Part shown: in pieces, positions 7,620-15,986 of the stretch
How positions within the stretch are numbered: the stretch's first letter is position 1
How the letters are laid out: every line of letters starts with the position of its first letter
Assembly: GCA_004562915.1 (NCBI GenBank)
Contig: SFQZ01000066.1
Location: 1-16,389 of the forward strand
Direction of reading: 5' to 3'
From: a bacterium
Lineage (GTDB): Bacteria > Bacillota_A > Clostridia > Lachnospirales > Lachnospiraceae
Length of the DNA stretch: 16,389 nt
Notes under the pieces: model-generated
Databases searched by the model: none
Told to the model about the DNA's origin: nothing
What the model saw: the letters and a program-made list of their open reading frames with translations, nothing else
Program-made: the position numbers and the translations under genes

Positions 7620-8808
7620 TTTTATGATGGTGCTTGGTATTTCCGGGTGTGGCGATATATCCCTGGAAGAAACTGGAGCGTTGGAGAAAGAAAGCAGAAC
7701 GCAGGAATTTGTGCAGGGTACAGAAAATGATACGGATGAAATAGCGGATATTTGTCTGGACCTGTATAAAAAAGCGGCAGAGGAAAATACAACAGATGAT
7801 TTGGAGACAGTCCGCAGCATTATAAATTGTTTTGGAGAAAATGGGTATCCGGCGGTTGACAGTAAAAATCAAATTGATATGACGGAAACTGAGCAGGTGA
7901 TTCGATTCTGCGAGAAAGTAGAGGCACAGGAGGAAGCAGAAATAACAATTCTTGAAGTTGGTTATTTAGGCGGATTTGTAAAATACGATTTGAAAACTAA
8001 AGACGGAACGGTAGAGGTGACCAGAACCTATTACAAGTACGAAAATGGAAGTATGCAGAAAAATGCATCAGGAAGTTACCAGGCTGAATATTGGAACTAC
8101 ACGGAAGAAGGCTATTTGATGTTCTCTGGAGTTTGGTTTTCGGAAGAATTGTATGTGCTTACGTTAAGCGGGGTTGACGAACACACTGCATTGCGGGTAC
8201 AGCCTTTAGATGAGACATACAGGGAATTAAACAGAAAGTATCTTTTGCCAGTCAGCTATGAGCGGAACAATATGTTTATTACAGATTGGAATGAAAACGA
8301 CTTTGGAGAATTAAACTTCTATGATATATACGATATTTTCTATCCTCAAATAAATGCGGAGTTTAGTCCCTATGTTGCGGATAATAATTTGGGAGTTGGC
8401 GCTGTTTATAGGATACCAAAGGAGCAATTTGAAAGTGTCATTATGACCTATTTCAATATAGACAGTGAAACATTGCAGTCTAAGACAACGTTTTCTTCGG
8501 AAGATTCGACTTATGAATACAAACCGAGAGGATTTTATGAAGTGGAATATCCAGAGTATCCCTATTCAGAGGTGGTCGGATTTACAGAAAACAGTGACGG
8601 AACAATTACACTCATGGTTAATGTGGTGTTTCCATATGCCGGTGATTCCAAAGTGTATTCTCATGAGGTAGTGGTTCGGCCCTTAGAGGATGGCAGTGTG
8701 CAGTATGTATCTAACCGGATAATCCCTTCAGAAGATAATGGTGAGGTAACCTGGCATACGCCTCGCTTGACAGAAGAACAGTGGGAAGAGATATATGGAG
8801 GCGAATAA
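7567..8808 (+). CDS. Lipoprotein, member 1 of the paralogous envelope family
   Basis: A 413-residue exported lipoprotein. The signal peptide WKIGLAAISFMMVLGISGC ends in the lipobox residue C28. An acidic linker follows, then a globular region. Near residues 225-250 comes N-N-M-F-I-T-D-W-N; the C-terminal third has IPKEQFESVIM, then FTENSDGTITLMV and RPLEDGSVQYVSNRI. The same blocks recur in the genes at 8808 and 10948, so this is a paralogue family. It may correspond to a DUF known from clostridia (DUF6070 comes to mind), but this is from memory and unverified. AGGAGG (7553-7558) lies 8 nt before the ATG at 7567, although that ATG sits 53 nt inside the PBP gene. Later ATGs would destroy the signal peptide. 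Function is unknown; location and operon suggest support of the PBP. Confidence 0.85.
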   Translation: MLWKKTGWFWKIGLAAISFMMVLGISGCGDISLEETGALEKESRTQEFVQGTENDTDEIADICLDLYKKAAEENTTDDLETVRSIINCFGENGYPAVDSKNQIDMTETEQVIRFCEKVEAQEEAEITILEVGYLGGFVKYDLKTKDGTVEVTRTYYKYENGSMQKNASGSYQAEYWNYTEEGYLMFSGVWFSEELYVLTLSGVDEHTALRVQPLDETYRELNRKYLLPVSYERNNMFITDWNENDFGELNFYDIYDIFYPQINAEFSPYVADNNLGVGAVYRIPKEQFESVIMTYFNIDSETLQSKTTFSSEDSTYEYKPRGFYEVEYPEYPYSEVVGFTENSDGTITLMVNVVFPYAGDSKVYSHEVVVRPLEDGSVQYVSNRIIPSEDNGEVTWHTPRLTEEQWEEIYGGE

Positions 8809-10085
8809 TGGAAGATGTAAAATGGCTGATTAAAAAATGGGGGCTGTTAACTTTGGTGGTGCTTCTGGTTACAATAGCAGGGCTGCTTTATTGGGATACG
8901 CTTCATACAAAAAATAGAAAAATAGCGGAAGAAGTATGGGAGCCTCCGGTGGAAATTGAAAGCAGTACAGCGGCGGAAGCGGATGGCAATACGGAAACTT
9001 CCACAGAGTCAGCATATTGGTTCATTCCGCAGGCCAGCGATTGCCTTATTTCAGAAACAGAGAAGGAACAGTTGCAGAGCATGGCTTTATCAGCAGCCGA
9101 ATCAGTCAGCGGGATATATGAGGACATCGTCCTTGCCGAAGCGCCAAGCTATTCTTCCGGCATCCGCGATTTTACCAGCGAGCAACGGAAAGTGGTGGTA
9201 GAGGAATTGGGTAAAATTGGTTTAGTGAGTGTGGAAGAAAATACTGATATGCAGAACCATGAGACACTAGAAAAATTTTATGCAGACTACCTGGACGGTC
9301 AGGATTCGATGGTTACAGTATTTGAAGTACAGCGGGACGGATTAATTGGAGCAGTGACATTCATTTATCGGAATGGGGCTTTACAGACTTATTACATAGG
9401 AATTCGCTGGAAAGAAGGGGACGTGCCGGAAATACAGGGGACTTCGGTAAGCGATGTGGCAGAAATTAATCTTACGGACAAAGGATATTTTATTTATGCA
9501 TATGAATATGTGATGGCCCATGCAAGTCTGAGACAGTATTGGAGGACCGAACCGCTTTCGGAAGAATGCAGGGAATTGACTGCGAAATATATATCGGGAC
9601 TAAGCTATGTTAATTACAATGTTCTTGTCACAAATTGGGACAGCAGCAACGTGGAAGATATTCTGATGCCTTGTATGTTTGAAGATATCTACCGCATTTA
9701 CACAGGCGAAAATTTGAAAACACAAAACTGGAAAATCCCTGCAGAAGAGTATGAGAAGATTATGACTACCTGTTTTCCGGTATCCGTAGAACAGCTAAGA
9801 GAGAATTGTGGGTATGATGAGCAAAGCAGCAGCTATGAATATGAAATGATTTATGCCAGCCCCTATCCGCCTTTCGGGGAAGTCGTTGACTATACGGAAA
9901 ATGCGGATGGAACGATTACGCTTATTGTGGATGGAGTATGGCCGGATTATAATTCTGACCTTGCATTCAGAAATGTGATCAAGGTCGAGCCATTTGAGGA
10001 CGGAACGTTTCGATATCTCTCCAATTCAATAGAAAAGCGGGAAATGGATATCCCGATTGTAAGATGGGAGGGCATAAATGAGTAG
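8808..10085 (+). CDS. Membrane-anchored protein, member 2 of the paralogous envelope family
   Basis: A 425-residue protein with a single N-terminal helix (about 12-28: WGLLTLVVLLVTIAGLLY) and no lipobox cysteine. It is therefore probably a signal-anchored extracellular protein, unlike its lipoprotein paralogues. The body shares the family blocks: LSYVNYNVLVTNWDSSN, IPAEEYEKIM, YTENADGTITLIVDGVW and EPFEDGTFRYLSNSI. The ATG at 8808 shares its A with the TAA of the previous gene (TAATG), and GGAGG (8797-8801) precedes it, so the pair is translationally coupled. The frame is open upstream to 8781, but that region is the end of the previous gene. No enzymatic motif is recognisable. Confidence 0.85.
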   Translation: MEDVKWLIKKWGLLTLVVLLVTIAGLLYWDTLHTKNRKIAEEVWEPPVEIESSTAAEADGNTETSTESAYWFIPQASDCLISETEKEQLQSMALSAAESVSGIYEDIVLAEAPSYSSGIRDFTSEQRKVVVEELGKIGLVSVEENTDMQNHETLEKFYADYLDGQDSMVTVFEVQRDGLIGAVTFIYRNGALQTYYIGIRWKEGDVPEIQGTSVSDVAEINLTDKGYFIYAYEYVMAHASLRQYWRTEPLSEECRELTAKYISGLSYVNYNVLVTNWDSSNVEDILMPCMFEDIYRIYTGENLKTQNWKIPAEEYEKIMTTCFPVSVEQLRENCGYDEQSSSYEYEMIYASPYPPFGEVVDYTENADGTITLIVDGVWPDYNSDLAFRNVIKVEPFEDGTFRYLSNSIEKREMDIPIVRWEGINE

Positions 10086-10932
10086 TTTTGGTTTAAAAAT
10101 ACTGGCATTAGCTCTGATGGTTATTGATCATACGGCAGAATTTTTGCCGGGAATGCCAGTCTGGATGCACTGGCTTGGCCGGTTGGCAGCGCCTGTTTTT
10201 ATTTATTGTAGCGTCTGGAGCTTTACATATACGAGAGACAGAAAGAAATACTTCTTAAGGCTTTATATTGCGGGAGTTATCATGTCTTTCATTCAATGGA
10301 GTTTGAATATTCCCAATAATTTCTTTCGGTCGCTGTTTAGCCTGGTGGTCATTTTATACCTGCTTGAATGCTATCAGAAGAAATCGGATTTTGGAAAGAA
10401 ACTTGTTTTTTATATATTCTGGCAGGCTGGAACGATTGGATTATGCGTCATACTTTTATCATGCTCTCATTTACCGGAAACATTTATTGCATATGTTCTG
10501 GCATCAGTCATAGGAAGCATTTTTTACCTGGAAGGCGGACTAATATATGTTTTGTTGGGAGTCCTTTTTTGGATATTCAAAGATCAGAAAAAGAAATTAG
10601 CAGTGAGCTATTGCATATTCGATGTGCTGCTATTTGGATTAACAACAACATCCATTATCTCATTGTCACTTGGATGGCTGCGCTTTCATTTTCCGATATT
10701 AACTGTTCCACTGGAAGTAGTGGGATATTTACTGGATACAGTTATCGGGCTGCCACCTGTTGAGTTAGGCGGTTCTATGTGGTGGCAGAATAATGAATGG
10801 ATGATGATTGGGTGTTTACCGTTTTTGCTGACATATAACAAAAGCAAGGGAAGAACGTCAAAGTGGTTCTTTTATATCGTGTATCCGGTACACATAGTTG
10901 GTTTGTGGTATATCGGAAATAATTGTTTATAG
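10078..10932 (+). CDS. traX: TraX-family polytopic membrane protein (possible acetyltransferase)
   Basis: A 284-residue hydrophobic protein with about eight membrane segments. The N-terminus matches the TraX family pattern closely: LKILALALMVIDHTAEF, then WLGRLAAPVFIYCSVWSFTYTRDRKKYFLRL. TraX of plasmid F N-acetylates pilin, and relatives resemble integral-membrane acyltransferases; chromosomal homologues are common in Firmicutes, where the substrate is usually unknown. No pilin or conjugation genes are in this window. The gene overlaps the preceding stop by 8 nt and is followed 15 nt later by the third family paralogue, so it is firmly inside the PBP operon. A role in modifying a cell-surface polymer or lipoprotein is inference. 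D17-H18 in VIDHT are plausible functional residues. Confidence 0.85.
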   Translation: MSSFGLKILALALMVIDHTAEFLPGMPVWMHWLGRLAAPVFIYCSVWSFTYTRDRKKYFLRLYIAGVIMSFIQWSLNIPNNFFRSLFSLVVILYLLECYQKKSDFGKKLVFYIFWQAGTIGLCVILLSCSHLPETFIAYVLASVIGSIFYLEGGLIYVLLGVLFWIFKDQKKKLAVSYCIFDVLLFGLTTTSIISLSLGWLRFHFPILTVPLEVVGYLLDTVIGLPPVELGGSMWWQNNEWMMIGCLPFLLTYNKSKGRTSKWFFYIVYPVHIVGLWYIGNNCL

Positions 10933-10947
10933 AGCGGAGGTTATATT

Positions 10948-12186
10948 ATGCGGATGATTTATTTGGCTCTTCTAATTTGTGGCATGATGTTTTTAAGTGC
11001 ATGTCAAAATGAAAATCCTTCAGAAGAAATAGGTGTAGAGACTGAGGTTCCTTCAGCGGACACAGTTGCTGAGACAGATGAAAGAGATGTATTTGAAAAG
11101 GGATACAATCTTCCCGTAGACGAAGAAGCTGGAAAACGGGCAGAAGAAGAATGCAAAGAAGTCATGGAGATGATCGCAGAAATTTATAGAAACGCAGACA
11201 AAGGAATTGCTTCTAATGTGGTGCTTTCAGATGAGACTATGTGTCAGATGAAGGAAGTGATTAAGGAAACCGGACAGCCTGTAACGAGTTCAGAAACCTA
11301 CGCCACAATGGAAAATTACGAAAAGATGGAGGAGTTCCTGTACGCTTGTATGGATGGAAAAAAAGGTTCTGCGGTCATCTATGAGGTAAACTATGATGGT
11401 GGCATTGGGCGAATGGAGTATTTCTTTGATGGAACAGATATGTATGTGTTAGCTGCCCGTGCGGTTTGGAATCAAAAAAACCAGCCGGGTGTCACGTATC
11501 TTTCCTATACTAGAATAAACCAATGGGAATATACAGAGAAAGGATGGTTTGGCTACGGATTATGTGTCCCGGAGTATCCGGAGGTAACAGAAGTGGTGGA
11601 TGGAAGCTGCCTGATCCGGGTAAGGCCGATGACAGAAGAACAGCGCGTGATGTCCGAAAAATGTGTGCTGGGGCTGGGGTATCAGGGGAATAATCTATTA
11701 TGCTCCAATTGGGATACAGACCATATGGAAGAACTGGACTATAATGGAATGTATGAGTATTTGTATGCAATGAAATATCAGGATAAGTTCAATTCAGATG
11801 ATTATCCCAATGGCATACCGAAAGAGGAATTTGAACGTGTCATTATGGATTATTTGCCAGTGACGGCGGCGCAGATACGGGAATGGGCGGTGTTTGATGA
11901 GGAAAACCAGACTTATGCTTGGGCGAGATTGGGGTGTCTTAACTATGCACCTACATTCTTCGGGACGTCTCTGCCAGAAGTGACCGGCATCAAAGAAAAC
12001 AAAGATGGAACGGTGACACTGACAGTAGAGGCGGTGTGTGAGATGGTTGTTTGTAATGATGCGGTCATAACTCACGAACTTACAGTACGGTTCAGGGAGG
12101 ATGGCAGCTTTCAGTATTTAGGCAATAAGATATTGGATGATGGTATTCAAGATATACCGGAATATCAATATCGCATTTGGAAGTGA
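10948..12186 (+). CDS. Lipoprotein, member 3 of the paralogous envelope family
   Basis: A 412-residue lipoprotein with signal peptide MRMIYLALLICGMMFLSAC and lipid-acceptor C19, followed by an acidic linker. The domain carries the family blocks in order: GLGYQGNNLLCSNWDTDHM, IPKEEFERVIMDYLPVT, IKENKDGTVTLTVEAV and REDGSFQYLGNKILDD. Extra cysteines in the C-terminal half are not shared with the other two members. GGAGG precedes the ATG, 15 nt after the TraX stop, so it is the last gene of the operon. I see no strong terminator between it and the next promoter at 12207, so some read-through into the downstream pair is possible. Function is unknown. Confidence 0.85.
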   Translation: MRMIYLALLICGMMFLSACQNENPSEEIGVETEVPSADTVAETDERDVFEKGYNLPVDEEAGKRAEEECKEVMEMIAEIYRNADKGIASNVVLSDETMCQMKEVIKETGQPVTSSETYATMENYEKMEEFLYACMDGKKGSAVIYEVNYDGGIGRMEYFFDGTDMYVLAARAVWNQKNQPGVTYLSYTRINQWEYTEKGWFGYGLCVPEYPEVTEVVDGSCLIRVRPMTEEQRVMSEKCVLGLGYQGNNLLCSNWDTDHMEELDYNGMYEYLYAMKYQDKFNSDDYPNGIPKEEFERVIMDYLPVTAAQIREWAVFDEENQTYAWARLGCLNYAPTFFGTSLPEVTGIKENKDGTVTLTVEAVCEMVVCNDAVITHELTVRFREDGSFQYLGNKILDDGIQDIPEYQYRIWK

Positions 12187-12206
12187 AATTTTTGTTTAGT
12201 AATAAT

Positions 12207-12235
12207 TTGATAATTCTTTGGTTGTATGGTATATT
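12207..12235 (+). promoter_or_regulatory. Promoter P3 of the TPR-like/membrane protein pair
   Basis: TTGATA (12207-12212), 17 bp, TATATT (12230-12235), with an extended -10 TG at 12227-12228. The operator at 12234-12245 covers the end of the -10 box and the predicted start site. Confidence 0.75.
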
Positions 12236-12245
12236 ACAAATGTAA
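12234..12245. promoter_or_regulatory. BlaI/MecI-type operator O3
   Basis: TTACAAATGTAA matches TTACA-NN-TGTAA at all ten arm positions. Its placement over the -10/+1 region of P3 makes the downstream two genes probable members of the BlaI regulon. Confidence 0.85.
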
Positions 12246-12272
12246 GAATTGGAAACAACGAGGAGTGACGAA

Positions 12273-13127
12273 ATGAAAAAACAAATAGAAGAAATGTATG
12301 AAAAGCAAAAAAACAGGCGGGTAAAGGCAATCGTGACAGGATTGTTTGTTTATGCAATTACAATGGGAATTGTCAGTGTCTTTTTGGGAAACCCGTTCCC
12401 TCATAAAGAAACTCTGTTGATTTTAGAAACGACAAGGCCAGGCTGGATTTATACAGATGGTTACCTGTTATGTTTCTGTTCCACAGCAGGGGGATTTGCT
12501 GGCATTGGCAATATTGTGTGTGGCATTCTGAATCAATTCCGTAAACTGGATCCAGTTTTGTTGCAGGAGTGTGATGCAAAACGCTATCTGGAACTGATGG
12601 AATATGCAGTTACTTATGGGAAGGGTTTGAAATGGAGAGGGCTTCAAAAGACCGTACTTCTGCTTGCAGAGCAAAGATATGTGGCGGCATTGATAACAAA
12701 TCAGAAATTCGAGGAAGCGAGAGGTTATCTGAATGAAGGATGGATAGGAAAAAGAAGCAGCAGATTATTCAGACAGACAGCAATAAATCTTGAACTTGCT
12801 CAAAAATATGCGGATGAAGATGTGGAGAGCTTTTGTAAGGTATTTCAATCAGCGGGAAAGGAATTTACAAAGAATCAGTTGTTTGGCGCAAAAGAATTCA
12901 TGTTGAGAAGAGATTATGAAGCTGCCGTAGAACTTTTGACAGATCGTGAGGGAAAAACACCATATTCGGAGGTTAGACGCAAATTTTTATTGGGAAAGTG
13001 CTACGATGAACTGGGCGATCAGAGCCAGGCCATAGCCTGTATGGAGTATGTGGCAGAGCATGGAAATACGATGCCACATAAGGCTTGGGCACAGGAGTGG
13101 CTTAGCATAAAACCATTATTCTATTAG
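12273..13127 (+). CDS. Membrane protein with TPR-like C-terminal helical region
   Basis: A 284-residue protein. A short basic N-terminus leads to two hydrophobic segments (about 22-41 and 63-85). A cytoplasmic helical region of about 190 residues follows, with TPR-like periodicity: YVAALITNQKFEEARGYL, FMLRRDYEAAVELL and LLGKCYDELGDQSQAIACM. TPR domains serve as protein-protein scaffolds, so this may organise a membrane complex. The ATG at 12273 is chosen because AGGAG (12261-12265) lies 7 nt before it; a TTG at 12249 in frame falls at the predicted transcript 5' end. It is the first gene behind an operator-bearing promoter and is followed 18 nt later by another membrane protein. No enzyme motif is seen. 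Confidence 0.75.
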   Translation: MKKQIEEMYEKQKNRRVKAIVTGLFVYAITMGIVSVFLGNPFPHKETLLILETTRPGWIYTDGYLLCFCSTAGGFAGIGNIVCGILNQFRKLDPVLLQECDAKRYLELMEYAVTYGKGLKWRGLQKTVLLLAEQRYVAALITNQKFEEARGYLNEGWIGKRSSRLFRQTAINLELAQKYADEDVESFCKVFQSAGKEFTKNQLFGAKEFMLRRDYEAAVELLTDREGKTPYSEVRRKFLLGKCYDELGDQSQAIACMEYVAEHGNTMPHKAWAQEWLSIKPLFY

Positions 13128-13145
13128 AACAGAAAGAGGATTTTA

Positions 13146-13718
13146 ATGGAAAAAAAGAACAGAATGATGATTAATATAAAATGGAAAAAATATTGGGGTG
13201 TTATTCCTATGATAATATTCCTGGCCGTCAAGATGCTGGTTATTCTAATTGGAGGTTTTACGGATTCTGTATTGCGGATCATTCCGCAGATGATATTGTC
13301 CTGTTTTGGTGTAATATCGATCTACATATTGGTGTTTTGGTTAGGTCGAATTTTCTTATGGCGTAATAGAGAACATCCCTCTCTTGGTATCCGAATTGCT
13401 CGAAAAGTTTTGAGTGTCATATATTGCATTATGGTTGTAGGAACAATGGGAATAGGTATGCTCTTCAGTATGTTTAGCTACCATCCAGAGTATGTAGTGG
13501 AGAGAAACGGAATACGCATGGTAGCTAGTGTGAACAGCTACCTTCAGGAGATGGTTTATTACTATGAGTATAAAAATGCTGTATTCCGCGGATCAGAGCA
13601 AATCGGATGGGAGGATTATGGGAATGGAGGCGGCAATCCGTTTCAGCAGGAACAGGAGCCAGTTAGATGGTTTTTTGAAGAGCTGGATGGAAATACGGTA
13701 GAAAGCGGTGGGAAATAA
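13146..13718 (+). CDS. Small membrane protein of unknown function
   Basis: A 190-residue protein with three hydrophobic segments (about 17-37, 46-69 and 87-108). A polar C-terminal region of about 80 residues follows, containing YYYEYKNAVFRG and WEDYGNGGGNPF. Similar tails, with tyrosine-rich 'YYEYKN' and glycine-rich motifs, occur in uncharacterised clostridial membrane proteins; I recall this pattern but cannot name the family. GAAAGAGGA precedes the ATG. It lies 18 nt after the TPR-like gene and before the bidirectional terminator, so it is the last gene of the P3 unit and a likely partner of the TPR-like protein. Confidence 0.7.
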   Translation: MEKKNRMMINIKWKKYWGVIPMIIFLAVKMLVILIGGFTDSVLRIIPQMILSCFGVISIYILVFWLGRIFLWRNREHPSLGIRIARKVLSVIYCIMVVGTMGIGMLFSMFSYHPEYVVERNGIRMVASVNSYLQEMVYYYEYKNAVFRGSEQIGWEDYGNGGGNPFQQEQEPVRWFFEELDGNTVESGGK

Positions 13719-13741
13719 TAGAAAACACTTGTAAAATAGAA

Positions 13742-13781
13742 AAGAACTGGCAGCGAGATTGATTACTGTCAGTTCTTTTTT
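13742..13781. terminator. Bidirectional terminator between convergent operons
   Basis: AAGAACTGGCAG (13742-13753) pairs over 12 bp, with one G-T wobble, with CTGTCAGTTCTT (13766-13777). T residues follow on the plus strand. On the minus strand the stem is followed by a T-rich run (TTTTCTATTTT). It serves both the P3 unit and blaR1, whose stop codon begins right after it. Confidence 0.85.
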
Positions 13782-15578
13782 CTATTTCCATATTTGCAAG
13801 TCAGAGAGGATGGACATTGTAATTTCCGTAGCGGCACTTCCAGTAGCATCGCCATCGGCTCCGATATTCATGGCAAAAAAGTATGTATTATCTGCGGTTT
13901 CAATATAGCCTATGAACCAACCATTCACATCTTTGCCATCCACACGGCCAGTTCCTGTCTTTCCATAGAGTGTTCCGACATCAGAAGAGGAAAGGCGGAT
14001 GGCATCTTTTACAGCATTGATGTTTTCAGGAGAGAACTCAAAGCTGTTGTTATGCAGTTTCGTTAAAAGCTCGACCTGCTCTATTGGAGAAATTTTTAAA
14101 GAAGATTCCATCCAGTAAGAGGAGAAATCGCCGCTCATATTTTCATTTCCATACCCGATTTTTTGAATATATTTGGAAAGAGCAGCAGCACCGAGCTGTT
14201 CGTCCACGGATTGGAAATACCAATTTACGGAAGCACTCATGGCTGATTGCAAGGTCTGATCCGTGTTCCATGCCTCAAATGGATAATTTTCTCCATTCCA
14301 TGCAATAAAGGAATCTTCTGGTGTAATGATGCCTTCCTCCAGACCAAACAAAGCATCATATATTTTGTAGGTGGAGTTTGGTGCAACCTGCAGGGTAGCG
14401 TAATCCATGTCATGAATGCTCCAAATATCATTTTCAGAATCATATAATACAAAACTTCCCTTGTATTCTCCAAAATAGGAAGAAAGGTCTACATAGGAAA
14501 TATTCTCAGAAGAGGCATTCCATTGGTAGCGATTGATCTCCGCAGCGTATGTAGAAATAAAAGGTGTAAGTCCTAAAAGAAGGATGGAAATCAGTATAAA
14601 TGCAGTTACGCCTTTTAATCTTTTACCCAATGTGGGTTTTTCATAAGCGGCAATATTGATAATCCGCCGCTTCATCTGTTTCATGCTTCCTCCAAGTCCA
14701 GCAGCAAACGGAAAAGGCGTAAGTGATACTTTTTCGGCAAAGTTAATCAGTGTATTGCCATAATCTTCGTAAGACTCCTCGTCAAGCATCTTCAAAACAG
14801 AAGTGTCACAGGCCACCTCCCTGTCATTACGCATTTCCTTCAGTGCGTACCAGACAAAAGGATTGAACCAGTAAATGGCTCCGGCCAGGTTCATCAAATA
14901 ACCGACAAGGGCATCTTTGTGCTTATAGTGCTGTAGTTCGTGTAACAGCATATACCGCATATCTGATTTCTTATAGTCAGAGATCAGATGAATCGGCAAA
15001 TAAATACACGGCTTCAAAAGTCCCATAATAATAGGGGATTTCAAAAATGCGGTACTGTAGACAGGGATTTTCTTTGTGATTTCTGCTTCCTTTAGGCATT
15101 GATTGTATAATCTGCGGACTTCCGGGTTCTGAAGAGGAAGTGCAGATTTCTTCAAGGTGCGTAATCGGAGTGAGGATTTTATTACCAATAGAATCATTGC
15201 AATAATACCTATAATCCAGATTGCAAATAATATGTATCCGGCAATGGAAGGGGTTTCGCTATTTACGGAAAGAGCGAAGTCATTCATCCAAATTGCATTT
15301 CCGGTTGAATTTGCACCTGCAATCTCCCTCATAGCGGTTTCGGTATTGAGAGTAGAAGAATTTCCCAGGCTACCCAACCATGAGAAAATTTGTGGAAATC
15401 CAATTAGACGGAACGGTACAAAAGGAACTGCTAAAAGTCCAAGCAGTAGGAACCACAGATTATACTGCATCCGGCTGGACAGATTGCTCTTGAATATCCG
15501 CTTGGCTATTAAAAGAATTCCGATGATACCGCTGATAAAAACATTACATATTAAAAAGCGTATCATAAAATTAGCCAC
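13782..15578 (-). CDS. blaR1: BlaR1/MecR1-type beta-lactam sensor-transducer metalloprotease
   Basis: The product senses beta-lactams outside the cell and starts proteolytic inactivation of the repressor inside. It is 598 residues if the GTG at 15578 is used. The N-terminal part has membrane helices and a peptidase M56 domain, with zinc motif HELQH (213-217) and downstream E254 in NDREVACD. An RR pair at 304-305 lies in the region where BlaR1 proteins self-cleave. A fourth helix (about 323-342) leads to an extracellular class-D-like penicillin sensor with S402-TYK, SVN (450-452) and KTG (540-542), all intact. GTG is chosen for its AAGGGGG 8 nt upstream and its position 1 nt after the blaI stop; an in-frame ATG four codons later is the alternative. 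The frame is open upstream, but that part is blaI. Confidence 0.93.
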   Translation of the reverse strand: MANFMIRFLICNVFISGIIGILLIAKRIFKSNLSSRMQYNLWFLLLGLLAVPFVPFRLIGFPQIFSWLGSLGNSSTLNTETAMREIAGANSTGNAIWMNDFALSVNSETPSIAGYILFAIWIIGIIAMILLVIKSSLRLRTLKKSALPLQNPEVRRLYNQCLKEAEITKKIPVYSTAFLKSPIIMGLLKPCIYLPIHLISDYKKSDMRYMLLHELQHYKHKDALVGYLMNLAGAIYWFNPFVWYALKEMRNDREVACDTSVLKMLDEESYEDYGNTLINFAEKVSLTPFPFAAGLGGSMKQMKRRIINIAAYEKPTLGKRLKGVTAFILISILLLGLTPFISTYAAEINRYQWNASSENISYVDLSSYFGEYKGSFVLYDSENDIWSIHDMDYATLQVAPNSTYKIYDALFGLEEGIITPEDSFIAWNGENYPFEAWNTDQTLQSAMSASVNWYFQSVDEQLGAAALSKYIQKIGYGNENMSGDFSSYWMESSLKISPIEQVELLTKLHNNSFEFSPENINAVKDAIRLSSSDVGTLYGKTGTGRVDGKDVNGWFIGYIETADNTYFFAMNIGADGDATGSAATEITMSILSDLQIWK

Positions 15579-15579
15579 A

Positions 15580-15966
15580 TTATCTGCCCCCTTTTTTTGA
15601 ACTCTTAGAAAGAAGGGAGCGGAGCGTGTCAATTTCTGTTTCAGACAGCCTGTCATTTTCTATGTATGCAGACAGCATGGCAGTAATATCTCCATCATAA
15701 TAGCGGTTTAGAAAAGTATTACTTTTCTGGCCAATGTATTCGCTTTCTTTTACCACAGGGGTATAAACAAATACACGGCTTTGTTTTTCATAAGTAAGTG
15801 CGCCTTTGGTTACAAGACGTTTAATCAGCGTCTGTATCGTTTTGGGACTCCAGTTTGTAGTCTGCAGTAATTTGTCTGTTATTTCATTCGTGCTGATCGG
15901 TGCATATTTCCACACGATTTTCATAACCTCGAATTCAGATTCCGAAATCTGCGGTAGATCACTCAT
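15580..15966 (-). CDS. blaI: BlaI/MecI-type transcriptional repressor
   Basis: A 128-residue winged-helix repressor that binds TACA-NN-TGTA operators as a dimer. The N-terminal 75 residues carry the DNA-binding domain (ISESEFEVMKIVWKYAPIST, then TNWSPKTIQTLIKRLVTKG, and the wing KQSRVFVYTPVV). The rest is the helical dimerisation part. The region where S. aureus BlaI/MecI is cut (N101-F102) aligns with A100-Y101 in AMLSAYIEND, so the scissile residues differ. TAAGGAGG precedes the ATG. It is transcribed from the promoter at 16006-16035, which carries an operator at its start, indicating autorepression, and it is followed 1 nt later by blaR1. Similar CopY/PenI-family repressors exist, but the BlaR1 partner makes this assignment firm. 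Confidence 0.93.
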   Translation of the reverse strand: MSDLPQISESEFEVMKIVWKYAPISTNEITDKLLQTTNWSPKTIQTLIKRLVTKGALTYEKQSRVFVYTPVVKESEYIGQKSNTFLNRYYDGDITAMLSAYIENDRLSETEIDTLRSLLSKSSKKGGR

Positions 15967-15986
15967 TACAAATACCTCCTTAAATC

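Noticed and set aside
8465..8671. Alternate plus-strand frames inside the lipoprotein genes, also 8956-9201 and 10368-10763
   Set aside because: They lie fully within supported genes and show no signal sequence, ribosome binding site or family match.
12249..12272. TTG start for the TPR-like gene
   Set aside because: It would lie only a few bases after the predicted transcription start. The ATG at 12273 has AGGAG at the right distance.
13723..13734. Operator-like AAACACTTGTAA
   Set aside because: Eight of ten arm positions match, but it lies at the 3' end of a gene beside a terminator with no promoter, so it is probably chance.
15579..15656. N-terminal extension of BlaR1 to 624 residues
   Set aside because: The extra 26 residues lie within blaI in another frame. 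The GTG at 15578 has a Shine-Dalgarno and sits 1 nt after the blaI stop.
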